From Carex sylvatica (lineage: Eukaryota; Streptophyta; Magnoliopsida; Poales; Cyperaceae): a stretch of 64,000 nucleotides of DNA. The DNA lies in the NCBI GenBank assembly GCA_964058845.1, contig CAXKVR010000076.1, positions 434,001 through 498,000 on the forward strand. Direction: 5' to 3'. Below, one piece after another: positions 33,221-46,118 of the stretch; position 1 is the first letter of the stretch; each line of letters opens with the position of its first letter. A program made the translations under genes and the position numbers. The notes under the pieces were generated by a model. It worked only from the letters and a program-made list of their open reading frames with translations, made no database searches and had not been told where the DNA came from.

Positions 33221-33799
33221 CCTACAATATCGGTTAATCGATGGCGATTATTGTGTTAACGAGTTACACTATTAGTTAAATCGATGGAAATAATGTGTTG
33301 TCGTTCTGTCTTTCGAATATTTTTTCATAAATATTGGATCACATTGTGTGTGTCGTCTCTATCTTCCTGGTCGGCCCCAATTTCAAATTTCGAAACTTCC
33401 TCTCTCACTAGAAATATTTTTGCCATTTTAGCTCTCTCTCTCCTCCAATGGTTGCTCGCTATCACTCTCCATCTAGTTTTTTTTTATCTAGGATTTTATG
33501 TAGTGTTTGTAGTAGTTTTTACCTATATTAAATACCTAGGTCAAGATCTTGTTCTTTTTTTGAACTTAAAGTTTATTGGTTAAATGTAGTTTTTCCTAGT
33601 GATTTTCTAGTGGCTTTAGGTTAATTTTTTGGTTCTTTTAGGGGTTGGTTTATTTTCTGATCTAATGTCTTTTGTTAGAATTTTTCTAGGGTTTAGGAAT
33701 CAAATGGGTTTATGAGTTACGGTTTTGCAATTTGTTTAGGACTTAGGATTTTCGATTTGAGAAAAATTCTTTTGTTGATTTATAGCTTCAATCCTTAAT

Positions 33800-34600
33800 T
33801 GGGTGATGATTTAGGTTTCCTTGTTATTCCGGAGCTCTTCTATATATATTTCATCTATCAAGGAGAGCTCCGGTATAATTCAGAACCTACATCTCCTCTC
33901 TGGATGTGGCACACAGAATGGCATTGAACAAAATGTTTGTTCATCTAAATTATAACAGAATATGATTAATGCTTACTAATTGTATGTTTCAACTTTTGCA
34001 TTGTTACTTATTAATTTATCTCCAAAAGGTTAATTTTTTAGTTCTTTCAGAGGTAATTAGGTTATTTTTTAAGCCAATGTCTTTTGTTGATTTACAGCTT
34101 CAATCCTTGAGTGGTGATTTAGGTTTTCCAATGGTATCGGAGCCCTTCTATATTTCATCTATCATGGAGAGCTTCGATACTATTCGAAACCTACATCTCC
34201 TCTCTAAATGTGGCACACGGAATGGCATTTAACAGAAGGTATGTTCATCTAAATTATAACAGAATATGGTAATTATTATTAATTTTTCTATTTGTTAGTG
34301 GCTAATATAGAGAACTTCAACGTGATATTGGTGGAAAAGACCAATGCTGTAATATCTACAAAAGGTAGAAAAGCAATCATTTGTATTTTGTTTCAATTTT
34401 AGAAAACTATTCAATGTTACTTGTTGTACGTATGTTCACCTACATCGATCTTCTCTCTGAAAGTGGCACCCGGAATGGCATTGAACATAAGACATATATG
34501 TTCATCTAAATTATAACAAACTAGTAATGCTTGTCAGTTTTTTCTATTTGTTAGTGGCTGATATGGAAAACTTCAACGTGATATTGGAGAAAAAGATAAA
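33800..34600 (+). repeat. Diverged tandem repeats of about 250-300 bp in CACTA 1
   Basis: Three successive blocks share GGCACACGGAATGGCATT followed by GTTCATCTAAATTATAACA (33907, 34208, 34455). Two also share ACCTACATCTCCTCTCT upstream, and two share GAACTTCAACGTGATATTGG (34313, 34570). Frames are short and broken. The source is not recognised. Confidence 0.7.
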
Positions 34601-35229
34601 AACTACAATTAATATCTCCAAAGGATAGTAAAGCCAATCATTCGTATTTTGTTTTAATTTTTAAAAAATATTCATTGTTACTTAATTAATAATAATAATG
34701 TATGCACTCAAATTTTGTTCCAATTTCAGCCACTAGTAGTGAATATACATGTAAATAATTCCAAGAGAGGACCATTGGATAAGGCTCTGCGATGTACCTA
34801 TTTAATCAAAATATTGGTCACTCCTGCACTTTACGAGTTTGATGAAGCACAAAGGCTGCAGGCTAGAGGGAAGGATGAAGACAACTTGTACCTATTGTAT
34901 GATTTGAATTATGACTTGCAAGTTAATTTTAAATACTCTTGTATTTTCTATCTAGGGGAACGACTTGTATATGTATAATATATGTTGTTGATGCCTATGT
35001 GTTGTTGATGCCTATATGTTGTTGATTATATTATATGTTTTAAAAATGTCTAGGCTAGCCTGTAATGCAAGAATTAATAATAAAAAATAATAATAATTAC
35101 ATATACATCACCATAGGCCCAGAAATTAGTGACCCGCTAGAAAACTGAAATTTGCCAACGCCAACACAAACAAAACAAAATGTGCAAGACACTATTGCAA
35201 TAGGCTATTGAAATTCAATAGACAGCGTA
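34601..35229. other. Interior of CACTA 1, right side
   Basis: A frame of 87 codons at 34715-34978 has no recognisable similarity. TGTTGTTGATGCCTATRTGT is repeated at 34983-35030. Confidence 0.35.
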
Positions 35230-35451
35230 TATCACATTTGCCGTCGGTGGCGAAACGAAAGCGATGGTGATGGGTTCGCTAAACCGATGGCCGAACGTGC
35301 GCTGCCGGTGGTATATTAATTAACGCCATCGGTTTGAGCTGATAGCGTATGTATGTACATTTTCTATCAGAATGATATGCATCAGACCGGAACCCGATGG
35401 CGGAACGTGATTCTAACATATATAAAAGAATTTTTTTTTGTAGTAGTGTAG

Positions 35452-38400
35452 GTTGATCCTGATGTGCGTTTTTCCACTAGTAATAGTGTGTAGACTGTAG
35501 AGTAATATAAAAAAAATTACAGGATATGAAACTGAATAAATCAATCCTCTGAATTAGTACAACTATGTACCACAGTACCAGTAACTAGTAACTTTCATAA
35601 AATTTCATAATCAATGATCATATAAGGAGTCCCTTTCTGCCTTTCGACGCGGGTGAGAATGCTAAATTAACTAGTAAACTTGTATGATTAATTAATGCAC
35701 AGACGACCTCTTTAATATTCGTGCATATTCCAGTCGGACGGTTTGGACCTAAACGGAAATATTATATTACCTTTAGATGATATGAATTGATCTGGATTTT
35801 AATATCATGGGGCGGGACGGATGTAATGACCTGGATTTTAATAGCGTGTAATTACTTGGACATTAAATGGGCTCCAAACTCAATATCCTCTTATGGATAA
35901 TGGATTATGTCATGTGCAATACAAAAATAATCCAGATATAGACCACACTTGTTGCAACAGAGTATGGGCCACACAAACTCATTTTAAGTTGGGCTAATAT
36001 GTACCCATATTTAACAGTACTATAAAACATTGGTACAGGACCTACAGGTGTTCTTGCATAACTGTACAATGCATTCTTATTTAATTAATGCAAAAGTTTT
36101 TATGTTTACCTTTTTTTATAGAAAGAGGGCATAGGACTTTTGTTAATTTCATTTTCAACGTCATTTGAAAGTGTTACATCAAGTTGTATAATATATATAA
36201 ACATGATATATACACTATATGGATCATGTTTATAATGTTAGATTTTAAATTTTAACGTTTTTTTAATATTGTAAAAATTACTAAAATAAATATTATCAAA
36301 TAATCCCTCCTCTTCGAACAAACTCACAATAGTCATATTGTAGCCAGTATATATAAAGAAATGAACTCTATGCTAAAAGTGCAAATAATTAGTTGGTATT
36401 TGGTAAGACCAATATTGTCAAATGAAAGTAGCACCTGTACCTTAACATAGTGCTGGTAAACTTTTTAATAAATTAGGATAAGCTCCAGTACTGCAAGCTA
36501 ATTGGTTTTCAAGTGATTAAAGCGAATTTTAACCTCAAAAAAATATAAATAGGACCATTGAACAAATTCAAGTACCAGAAAGAACTTGTTTCTGGCAGTG
36601 AGCGCAAGTTTCGTGCAAAGAAATTGTACTTAATTATAAGTAGATGATATTGATAATTTGTTTTTTGAGGGTAAACTTAATTAACAAGCTGGTAGCTAGG
36701 TGCATAGGTCCTTCCAAACATGAATCTAACTGAAAACTTCTCATTTAAAAGTTTTTTTTTCTGACACCGCCAATTTAATTAAGTTGTTAATTTAAGGATT
36801 ATTTTGTTCATATTTTGAACCAAATATGTTTTGCTGTGGTCTTAACTTTGTGGCACTTTGTGTTGCTATCAAAGCACTAGCATGTTACATGTACTACATA
36901 AACATAAAGACTATTGGCCCAATATACAATAATGATATTTCATATTTCATAATTTCAGACTGTCAACTGTTATATATACAGAACATCAATCTCTCTACAT
37001 CTAGGCCATGTTTTGATAGTTCCTATTGCTGTGGGAACAAAATCATCTCCATTTCAATAAAATGGTAGACGGCCACTGAATATAATTAACTAGTTATATA
37101 TAAAGTTATGGTGTGCAATATACTTGCCATGAAATATTACACATAGCAAATCTAAAAAAAAAATAAGAACCTATTGGTTCACTAGAAGGCTTCAAATTAA
37201 TCCAACTCGGAAAAATACTCTAATTTGAAATTTTTGCGTAATTCACAGAACATATTATATATGCTAAGTTTTAGCTAGACAGATTGAACATTAAGTAATA
37301 ACTAAATACAGCAACATGAAAATATATATATAATATAAAAAATATAAGCGCTTAACACAACAACACCAGCAAATTTAAGATGCAATGGACATAAAATGAT
37401 TTTTGAGACGGGAGAGGATGCAATTATATAATTGGTAGGATGTGCAAGCCACGTACGCCAGATTGATGGCAAAGTCTGTTAATTATCTTAATTAATTTCC
37501 AAAAATGTTCTTAAAAAAACAAATAATATTTGAAAAATAGAAGTATCTGTTCTTAAATTAATTAATTTAATGGGTATAGTTGTGTAGCCTCCATTAATTC
37601 TGACAGCCAATGATGGCTGTCATGTGGGCCTTAATTAGGAAGTCTCAACCCCTGTCTATATAGACTATTGCATCCTTCATTTGTTTAGCTGTTTTAATAG
37701 TCTGTGTTTAGTCTAAACAAACCTTAATCAGCACTAAGAAAATGTTATAATTAAGGGGTTGACTCCCCAGCCTAAAATTGTTGATAGACCAGGTCTAGTA
37801 CATAGCAGCTAGACTAATGTTTGATCACTAAAATCATGCATAGGTAACTTGGTTTATTAGATTGACAGCTATATATAATTTTATCAAATTATATGGTATA
37901 TTTGTTTTGACAACTATTATATAATTATATCAAAGTATTTAGTTTTATTTCAGGCTGGAATCACTATATATATATATATTTTTCCAGTATTTTATTTAGA
38001 AATGAACACATTAATTAGATGGTGTCAAAAAGATCATGCTAGTTTTAGATTACACAATTCCGATACAAATTCACAATTGTACAACTCAAGTGACCAAGTC
38101 CATTAATTATAACCCGAAATTTTTATTAAGAGCATAACCAAAAAAAAAATTTTAAAAAAAACAACAACCTAGATTTGGGGGATTTCTACATTTACACGGG
38201 CCGCACAACCAATCTGCGGCTCATTTTTTGTGCTTAGAGGTCCACCAAAACTTAAATATATTCAATATTACAGTGCATTTTTTGTGCTTTTAGAGGATCT
38301 CTAAGTCAATCTGTGGCCCTCCATAAATGGACCGTAGATTGACTGTGCGGCCCGAATAAATATGAAAATTCTCCAAAATATAAAATATTTTGATTTATCT

Positions 38401-38867
38401 TTTTTTGTTGTGCTACAAATAAAAATTTCGGCCATTATAACACTAAAATAAAGCACACTATACTTGTGCATAATTTTTATTTGTGGTGCAGTTTCTTGAG
38501 TTTCCCAGATAAATACCTTATTAATTATGTACTTGTGGTGCAGAGCTTCTTGAGTTTTCCAGATAAATACTTTAATTACATAATTATCTATACCATTTAA
38601 ATATAATAATTCATAGTGATATTTACAATATGCGTTTATATGGAAGTATTTTAATTTACAATCTGGCCGGATACAATAAGAAAATCAATTGTTAAACATT
38701 TAATAAATGATTATAGACTTGAACCTTTTTCATATCTGAAAGTAAATATATTGTTTGTCAATTTTACTATCGATAGGCCTACCTAACACTGCGAAAAATC
38801 CTTCATGTAATTATATATTGCTTTTCTAGTAACTTGTCAACTTTGCTTATCGGTCCACAGAATAGCA
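35452..38867. other. Intergenic, no gene seen
   Basis: AT-rich DNA with scattered microsatellites (for example near 37960-37980). A short hairpin TGACAGCCAATGATGGCTGTCA lies at about 37601. No frames with recognisable similarity on either strand. Confidence 0.4.
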
Positions 38868-39512
38868 TGGTGGACCATGTCTAGCAAACAAATTAAACCA
38901 CCTCTCGAAATATGCATATTTAATTTATCCAGAAAATACAATACAAGGCGGTTTCTTTATTAAAAAAAAACACAGGGTGGTGGTGTGGTGGGTACATGAC
39001 AGCAAATTAGATTGCGGATTGCCCCTCTAGGCTTCATGTTTATACAATTATACAGATTCTATTTGATTAGAGGTTTATTTATTTGATTCAAGGATTTGAT
39101 TCTCCTTCCAATTTAAGACAATAAATTAGAGGTGTCAAAATAACTTGTAGCTCATGACTCGTTTGAGATGAATCTATAAAAAGCTCACTTGTTCTTGAAT
39201 TAAGCTGAAAACGAACCAACTCGTTAATTCTGACACGGTCGAATATCTAACAACTTCAATGTTAGACCTGACTCGGCTTGGACCATGTCCAGCAAACAAA
39301 ACAATCTCTCCTAATATACATAATTATCCAAAAATATAATACACAAGGTGGTTTCTTTCAAGAAAAGAACAGGGTGGTGGTGTGGTGGGTACATGACAGG
39401 CTGACAGCAAATTAGACTGCCCCTGGCCCTCTATGCTTCATGTTTATACGGATTGTATTTGATTATAAATTTATTATTTGATTAAAGGATTTGATTCTAT
39501 CTTAAATTTCGC
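38868..39512 (+). repeat. Local direct duplication of about 240 bp
   Basis: 38868-39118 and 39279-39512 share TGGACCATGTCYAGCAAACA, ACAGGGTGGTGGTGTGGTGG, CTTCATGTTTATAC and the AAGGATTTGATTCT end, separated by about 160 bases. Non-coding. Confidence 0.75.
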
Positions 39513-40680
39513 CTAAGCGCTGTACCTTATTCTTGCAAGTTATTTGATTGGTTGTCAACAAAGCGTATTTGAGGAGCTCACGCTACTTTGGAGCTAATAA
39601 ATCTTTTATGTGGGCCCCAAGCCGAATGTCTTGGCCCAAAAAAAAAATGCCTAGCTGGTCCTGACTATATCTATAAGAGAATATTTATGGCAAAAACTAT
39701 ATGGTCTAGCGTGTGCAGAGTTATAACGGTACACAAAATTTAAGAAGACCATGTACAAAATAGAAAAAAAAATGATCAATTTGACAAGAATTATGGAGAT
39801 TTTGACAAAAACTCAACATGATCAAGTATAACCAAACTTTTAAGTCAATCAAGTAAGAGAAGAGATGTAATTAATTCTAAAAATTTTATGCTCTATCATG
39901 ATGACCACTCCTTTTCTAGTAATAATTTAAATTTTAAATTTCAAACGAATAGAAGTAGATTGTTGCCGTTGTTCTATTTTTGTTCACATTTTTGTTTGAA
40001 GTTTAGATTTTGAATTATTAATAAAATTATAGTTGGTCGTCAGTTTTTCCTATATACTTTATTTGGATCAGTTTTTATGCTATTTAGCTATGAGCATAAA
40101 AAAATGGATATGAAATATTCTTCTCAAATGCAAATATACAAAAACTTCTCGAAAGTAGACTTAAACTTACTTTTTAGTTTACTTAGTTTAGAATTTCAAT
40201 TATTACTAAAAATAGTAATTCGAGAAACTAATTTGACACCTCCATATTTCAATTATTACAAAAACTTCTCGAAAAAGTAGACGTATTCTCAAATGCATGC
40301 ATTATTGTTAAGCTTTTGGACCATAACTGATTAGATCTAAAATATCCTTAATAAGATTCTTTTAGTTATTATCAAATGAAAATTCTTGCGATCTTTTGTT
40401 AACATATTTTACTACCATATCTAATTGCAAACGGCTTAGTATCTCACAAATACCGATATTCCACTTGATTTCTAGCTTGATAAATAAGAGATTACATCAT
40501 TAGCTGACAACATTCACCATCTACTTTATTTATCAAATCACAAATAATCATTTAGATAAATATATAAAAATGATCAAACTACTAACATTTTTTAAAAAAC
40601 ACAGCACACTAAAACTAGAACCTCTTTTTCTAGAAAAGGAAGACATAATAGAACACATTAAATTAAGCTTGTCCTTGCAA
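39513..40680. other. Intergenic, no gene seen
   Basis: AT-rich. A small repeat (ACAAAAACTTCTCGAAARAGTAGAC with TTCTCAAATGCA) occurs at 40119-40161 and 40256-40300 in swapped order. Confidence 0.4.
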
Positions 40681-40691
40681 TTTGAGTGTGC

Positions 40692-40699
40692 TGACGTCA
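40692..40699. promoter_or_regulatory. TGACGTCA bZIP (TGA/CRE-type) site
   Basis: A perfect 8-bp palindrome about 250 bases before the likely transcript start of the DREPP gene. TGA-class bZIP factors bind such sites. Function here is inferred from position only. Confidence 0.45.
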
Positions 40700-40934
40700 C
40701 AGAGATCCCTGCCACAAACGATCCGAGTCAAAAACCTCTGTAACTAAACCCTACTTGTGCCAGCTAGCACATCCTCCATTGCCAATTCACAAAGCTGAGG
40801 TGGGGGCAAAACCAGCCACTCATCCAGTCCGTCCATTTCATGAATCTACCCCTTCTCTCAGCGCAATCATTGGTGGCAGCTCCCCTGGTTTTTCTCGTAA
40901 ATAATGTCCAACTTCGAGACCTCTTTCAGAAAAT

Positions 40935-41508
40935 TGCGTTATATATCTCCTTCTAAGCATCGTGGCCCCTCTGCTCTCGCTGCTCAGATAAACATCGCTG
41001 CTATTTCTTCTCTTCTCCTTCTCTCCATTTGAGAAGAAAGAAGACAAGGATCAGGTGTGAATCTCTCTGTAAGTTCTCATGTTTTGTTTTGTTCAGTAAT
41101 CAATATCCTTTTTGGGGTTTTTTTTCTTATGTCATGATTATGTTTTATTTATTTATTGGTTTTTGGTTATCCATGGATATGTTTCTACTTCCTAGTTATA
41201 TCACATGATTGAAAAGGGAGAAACTATAGGGTTAAATCCATGAAGTAGTCCAACCGGTACACATGTGGGTCCCACTGGCCAGTCATAGGTACATGCAACA
41301 GGATCATAAAATTTTGTTAAAGGTTATGTCAAAAGCAAAATATCTAACAATCTTTGTTTACCATAGCAAGTCCTTAATAAGTAGGTCATCTTTTGCTGTA
41401 CATATTTTTTTTCTTTAAAATATAACGAGCCTTTCAAATCTATTTTTTTGTTAGGTGGAGAAGATTAATTAAAGAAGGTTAATTAGACAGCATCTAAAAA
41501 AAATCAAG
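40935..41508 (+). promoter_or_regulatory. Core promoter and 5' UTR with intron of DREPP gene
   Basis: A TATA-like GTTATATATC near 40937 precedes a CT-rich leader. A leader intron is likely from the donor CTCTCT|GTAAGT (41069) to the acceptor TTTTTTTGTTAG (41454), leaving about 50 bases of leader before the ATG at 41509. Leader introns are common in this gene class. The transcript start is a guess. Confidence 0.5.
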
Positions 41509-43138
41509 ATGACTACCACATGGAAAACTAGAGTTGCTCCTGCTCTTAAGGCCTTCTTTGATAAAGATGGCAAGAAGGCTGCTGCCGCTGAATTCATTAA
41601 ATCCTTCAATAAGGTATTGTATTTTTTTTACTTGTATTATCTGTTTATTTATTAATTTTGTTAATAAGCTAGTTAAGGCCATAAATTTTGACAACCTATA
41701 TTATAATAATAGCATATTAATTAATATGTGTTCAGTACAACGTCAAAAAAGGTGTTCTTGTTGTATATGAAAACAACAAAGTATATTTTTCATCCCTTTT
41801 TGCTAGAATAGTACATGTATTTTGTTTCCTTCTTTCTTAAATGAGTTCAGTAAGAACCTAAAAAAAGGAATATGATGGTTTGTAAGGGCATGAATAGTCA
41901 ATTTTACCCCCCAACAGTGCTATCCTTTTTTTGTTCTTATATTTAAGTAGTCCTATGATGTATTACTTACAAGTTACCTACCAAAAAAGTGACTTTTATT
42001 TAATATGATTTTTTTTATTTTATCATATGGAGATAAATTAAAGGTTCATATATAGGATCGATATCTTGTACAATACATATATGTTATGTATATATGTAAA
42101 TTGACTTAAATATATTTTTGGTTGGTATGATGGAAACAGGAGGATATTGGAAAGGAGATTGATGAGAAAAAGGTTGAGTTGGAGCCCAAAGTTTTGGAAG
42201 TTTATGAAGCTGCCCCCGCTGAGATCAAGGTAAAACTTTTTGTAAATATTTGAAAATTTTCAAAATATTTGTCTTTTTGTGTAAAATGTGTGCATGCTGT
42301 TCTGTCTCTCTGTTCTTAACTGACATACATGTGCTTTTGTATTGAGGTGCCACCCTGGTCGTTTTACAATTTTGGCACAACTAAAATTAAAAATTCTTGA
42401 ATAAATAAAAAATAAAAAAATTCTTGAATAAAAAAAAAAATTTAAAAATTGAGAAGCACAAAGTATTTGTTTGATGATGCATAAAGGATAAATTGTAGTT
42501 CAATTCACGGCAAATTATGCACACAGTATGATCTATCAAGGCCTCATTTTGTTATGCACACAATATGATCTATCAAGGCCTCATTTTGTTATGCACAAGT
42601 GCTTATTATTTTTTGTTATTGCAGCATTTGGTCACCACTAGCAAGAGCAGCAAGATCGGAAGGAAGTACGCAACCGTCGTCCCCAAATTTCTTGAGGACT
42701 TGGCTAAAATTGGTAAGCATGCATTTCCACATGTACACATTCACATATTAATTTCAAACTTTTAAGTGAGATGATATTATGCTAATTCTGTAATAATATC
42801 TTTCAGAGTTCCCCGGTGCACAAGCAGTGAGTGAGGCAGTTACCAAGTCCGGCCCCGCCTTGTTATCCGGACCCATCCTTTTCTTGTTTGGCAAAGTGGC
42901 GACATTTGTCCCAAAAGAGGAGCCGAAGGTTGAAGAAAAAGAAGCCGAGAAAACCGAGACAACAAGAGAGGTGGAGACCACCACTACAGAAGAGAAAAAG
43001 GAAGAAACCTCGACAGCTGAGGAGGTCAAAAAGGAGGAAGAGGTCAAGACCGAGACGGAGACGGAGACACCAGCACCAGCACCAGCTGAACCTGAAGCTC
43101 CTAAGGAGAAGCCAGCTGCTGAGCCTGCTAAACAGTAA
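41509..43138 (+). CDS. PCAP1: DREPP/PCaP plasma-membrane cation-binding protein
   Basis: Exons 41509-41613, 42140-42229, 42625-42712 and 42807-43138, all GT-AG, join to 204 residues. The N-terminal two thirds follow plant PCaP1/DREPP proteins closely (KKAAAAEFIKSF, DIGKEIDEKKVELEPKVLEV, KYATVVPKFLEDLAKIEFPG, GPILFLFGKVATF). The C-terminal third is Glu/Lys/Thr-rich and ends in Pro-Ala repeats, the unstructured Ca2+/Cu2+-binding tail of the family. PCaP1 binds Ca2+-calmodulin and phosphoinositides at the plasma membrane and affects microtubules and actin. Known members start MGYW and are N-myristoylated on Gly2; this one starts MTTTW and has no Gly2, so membrane attachment must differ. The gene looks intact. 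Confidence 0.93.
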
Positions 43139-44600
43139 ACCAGAAAACCCTAAATTGGATTTTGATACCAAGGCATCAAGTGTATGGTTTCATTATTGTA
43201 AGTGCCTTGCATGCATTGTGCTATATCGTTAATTTATTATTCTTTTCTTTCTTTTTTAATTTTCTCCTTTGGGCATTATATTTATTCTGTATGTACTATT
43301 GAGTTTGGGTTTTTTTAAGATGTAAAATTATGGTTTAATTATTGTTTATAAGAACTGTGTAGTGTGAGTAAGTTTTGGGGCCTTGTTAATTATTAATATC
43401 AGTTTTGGGATTGATCATGATAAGAAATTAAAGTACTTTAATTAGTTGTATAAAAGATCTTTGTTAAAGTTATTCTTTGTTATTTCTATTGCCATTAATT
43501 TTATTAGTTATGATTAAATCAGTTCCAATCATTGCAAGAACCTCTATTTAATTATATTCGGTTGGTTTGATTTTTGTTACATTTAACTATAGAAATATAT
43601 ATATATATATATATATTCAATGACATTCATCTGTCAAGCTATGGATTGATGGATAATCTGTATCACTGTGATATATTTGCTGATATATATTCATATATAA
43701 GACATATACTTGTATAATTAACTCGGATGGGGTGGGTTGGTATAATTAATATAGAACCATGCATGCATGGACATCTTTTTCAGGTAATTTACATATAAGT
43801 TTCAAACTTAAAAGGAGTTTCTAATTAAACTTTGTGTATCAATTTCATATGATATATATGCTTTTTGAAATATAGTTTCTATATATATTGTCTTATGCAT
43901 CAAAAGAACAGAACTTGTTGAAGGAAAGATATTATTATATATGCATATATCAAAATAAAATAAAACTGTACACAGTGCTCTCAGCTAGGTAGAAGACATG
44001 TTATTTTATTTAATTAATTTTGCTGTCAAATTGCATATCATAGATATCATTATAAAGAGATCATGAAGGCACGTAACTAGCTAGTACAGTTTGGATATAT
44101 ACCTAATAGAAATTACATGGAAATTATTCATTTGAAAATAAAAATTAATTAATCAATTGAGGCTTATCCAGAAATGAGAGAAAGGGACATGAGCTTAATC
44201 CCACAAGAGAAATTATTCTACCTCACGCAACAAAGTACTACTATTCCACTCAAAAAATCCAATTAGGTTTCATAAGCACATTCTTTTCTAGGCTCACTAT
44301 GTAATGTTTCACATCATTACCCATGATATAATATAATTTGATGATGATAATATGGTTGGTTATATAGGAACGGTTAGTGAGAAAACAGGTGTATCATTGA
44401 ATTGAATGTGGTGGAGCCCATGATGGTGAGAGGGTGGTGAAGGATCTTGATCAAGCTATTGATGCTTATTTAATTATTTTATGGATCAATGTTTTATTAA
44501 TTTTTAATATTTTTCTCTACGTTTATTTTAAGAAAATAAAAAATTATCCTTAGATAAAAAAAGTTATTAGGATCAATAGAGCATAATATTGCAAACACAA

Positions 44601-44643
<43 letters not shown>

Positions 44644-46118
44644 CAAGCATAATATTTCAAAAAAAGATGTAATTGGATCCCTCCTCATATATATATTAAC
44701 AATCATAGCAATAATATATAAATCATGTAACTACTTATTTCTTGAGTTAAGATAAAGTTGATGTTATGAAAATTAAAAAAAAAAAAACATTATGATTAAT
44801 GAGTTGGGCATGTTTTATAAAAGAGTATTTTTATAAGGTATTTATGAAGATTTTCATCGGCAAATATAGGCTATGGACCATCTAATTTTTTCCCCTTTCT
44901 TTTTGCTATTTTGTTGTCGTTTTAATGAATTCAGTGATGCTTACTCTTACAGTAGAAATGTCAATCCCTGTCAGATAAAGACCTCAATGAAAATTCTTTC
45001 AAATATCTTCTCCATCAAAGGTCTCACAAAAGGATCGAACAAAATAAAGATAAAAGGTGATTGATCATCTATAAGAAACCAAGAGAAAAAGGCATTGAAA
45101 AAAAAAACCTAAATAATGCTTAGAGGCTAAGCAAATAAATTTGTCTAGTAATTTCCAACATTTACCTTTCCACCCTTGAAATTTACGTTGAACAGATTAA
45201 TTTAAATAAATTTGTCTTAACTTCCAACATTTAGTCTTGAAATTAGTCTTGAATGGATAAAGATGCAAACCAAGATTAATTTGTGTTGCACGGAATTATT
45301 CTTGGCCTCTAGATGCATCGATCTATACCATGAGGTAATTAATAGATGCATCCAAATCTATTAATTATATTATTAATTGGGTGTTCCTCCTTCCTATCAT
45401 ATCTGTATATATTTTTGCTTACTCATTGTTTGACCGTCATATTTTTGACTTGACGTACTTCACTAGATATGTTTATCCAAAATTTGTGACTGATAGTAAC
45501 ATATTTCATCTTTATTTTGTTGGAATTGCATCCAAATTTTAAAATCAGAGAAGACGGAAAATAATGCACTTACCATAACAGAAAATATGAAAAATATTTT
45601 AAAATATAGCTCAATGGATTAATTTGATGGTAAAAAAAAAAATATGTATACACCAACTACCTTAGCCACTTTAATTACAATGATTGCAGAAGAGAACTCA
45701 TCATAAGATGGGTATAATGATTGTAACAAATTATATTACTATTGTTGTCTCTATTACTAATAACGTATTTGTATAAATTTCATAATTTTATTTAATCTTG
45801 GGTCCCATAAGAACAAAAATATCTTGAGGCGAAACATCATTAATTAATTAAAGTAAGGTTCATCAGATCAAAGCTGGTTTATTAAATATTTCAATTGTCC
45901 AGTTTCTTAATTATTGTGTTTGATCAATCAACATATAGAATTTTTTCATTTTGTGTACCATTTGATGTATTTTATTTATAAGCGTAGAAGTGAAGGATTG
46001 AAATAAAAATAAAAATAAACTTGCCCGGTATATAAATACTTTTTTTTTATCTTAATATATTTGTCAGCTGGCTCCTGACCAACTGACCTTAACAAAAACA
46101 GATAGATTTTTTATTGGA
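43139..46118. other. Intergenic, no gene seen
   Basis: 3' flank of the DREPP gene, then AT-rich DNA with (TA)n runs near 43594-43616 and 44603-44641. A solo MITE end lies at 44661-44686. No recognisable coding sequence on either strand. Confidence 0.45.
44661..44686 (-). mobile_element. Solo end of GAGGAGGGATCC-type MITE
   Basis: AATTGGATCCCTCCTC followed by ATATATA is the reverse complement of the start of the MITE at 51894. The rest is missing. Confidence 0.5.

Larger units (their letters stand above)
29788..35448. mobile_element. Non-autonomous CACTA (En/Spm) element 1 (5661 bp)
   Basis: Ends CACTACTACAAAAAA and TTTTTTGTAGTAGTG are perfect inverted repeats, with a 3-bp duplication TAG on both sides (29785-29787, 35449-35451). 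Subterminal regions (29817-30065, 35230-35405) hold many CCGATGGC/CCATCGG motifs, as expected of transposase-binding repeats. No transposase frame is visible. Cargo: an F-box/LRR gene fragment, a small MITE and tandem repeats. Confidence 0.92.

Noticed and set aside
33284..33583. 99-codon hydrophobic frame as a membrane protein
   Set aside because: T-rich sequence gives Phe/Leu by chance; no start context or homology.
34715..34978. 87-codon frame inside CACTA 1 as a gene
   Set aside because: No recognisable similarity; length is within chance for this composition.
42754..43232. Long frames on both strands over the last DREPP exon
   Set aside because: They arise from the repetitive GAA/GAG and CCA/GCA codons of the real exon in other frames; the spliced frame matches the family.
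44497..44706. Frame with repeated Ile-Tyr
   Set aside because: Translation of a (TA)n microsatellite.
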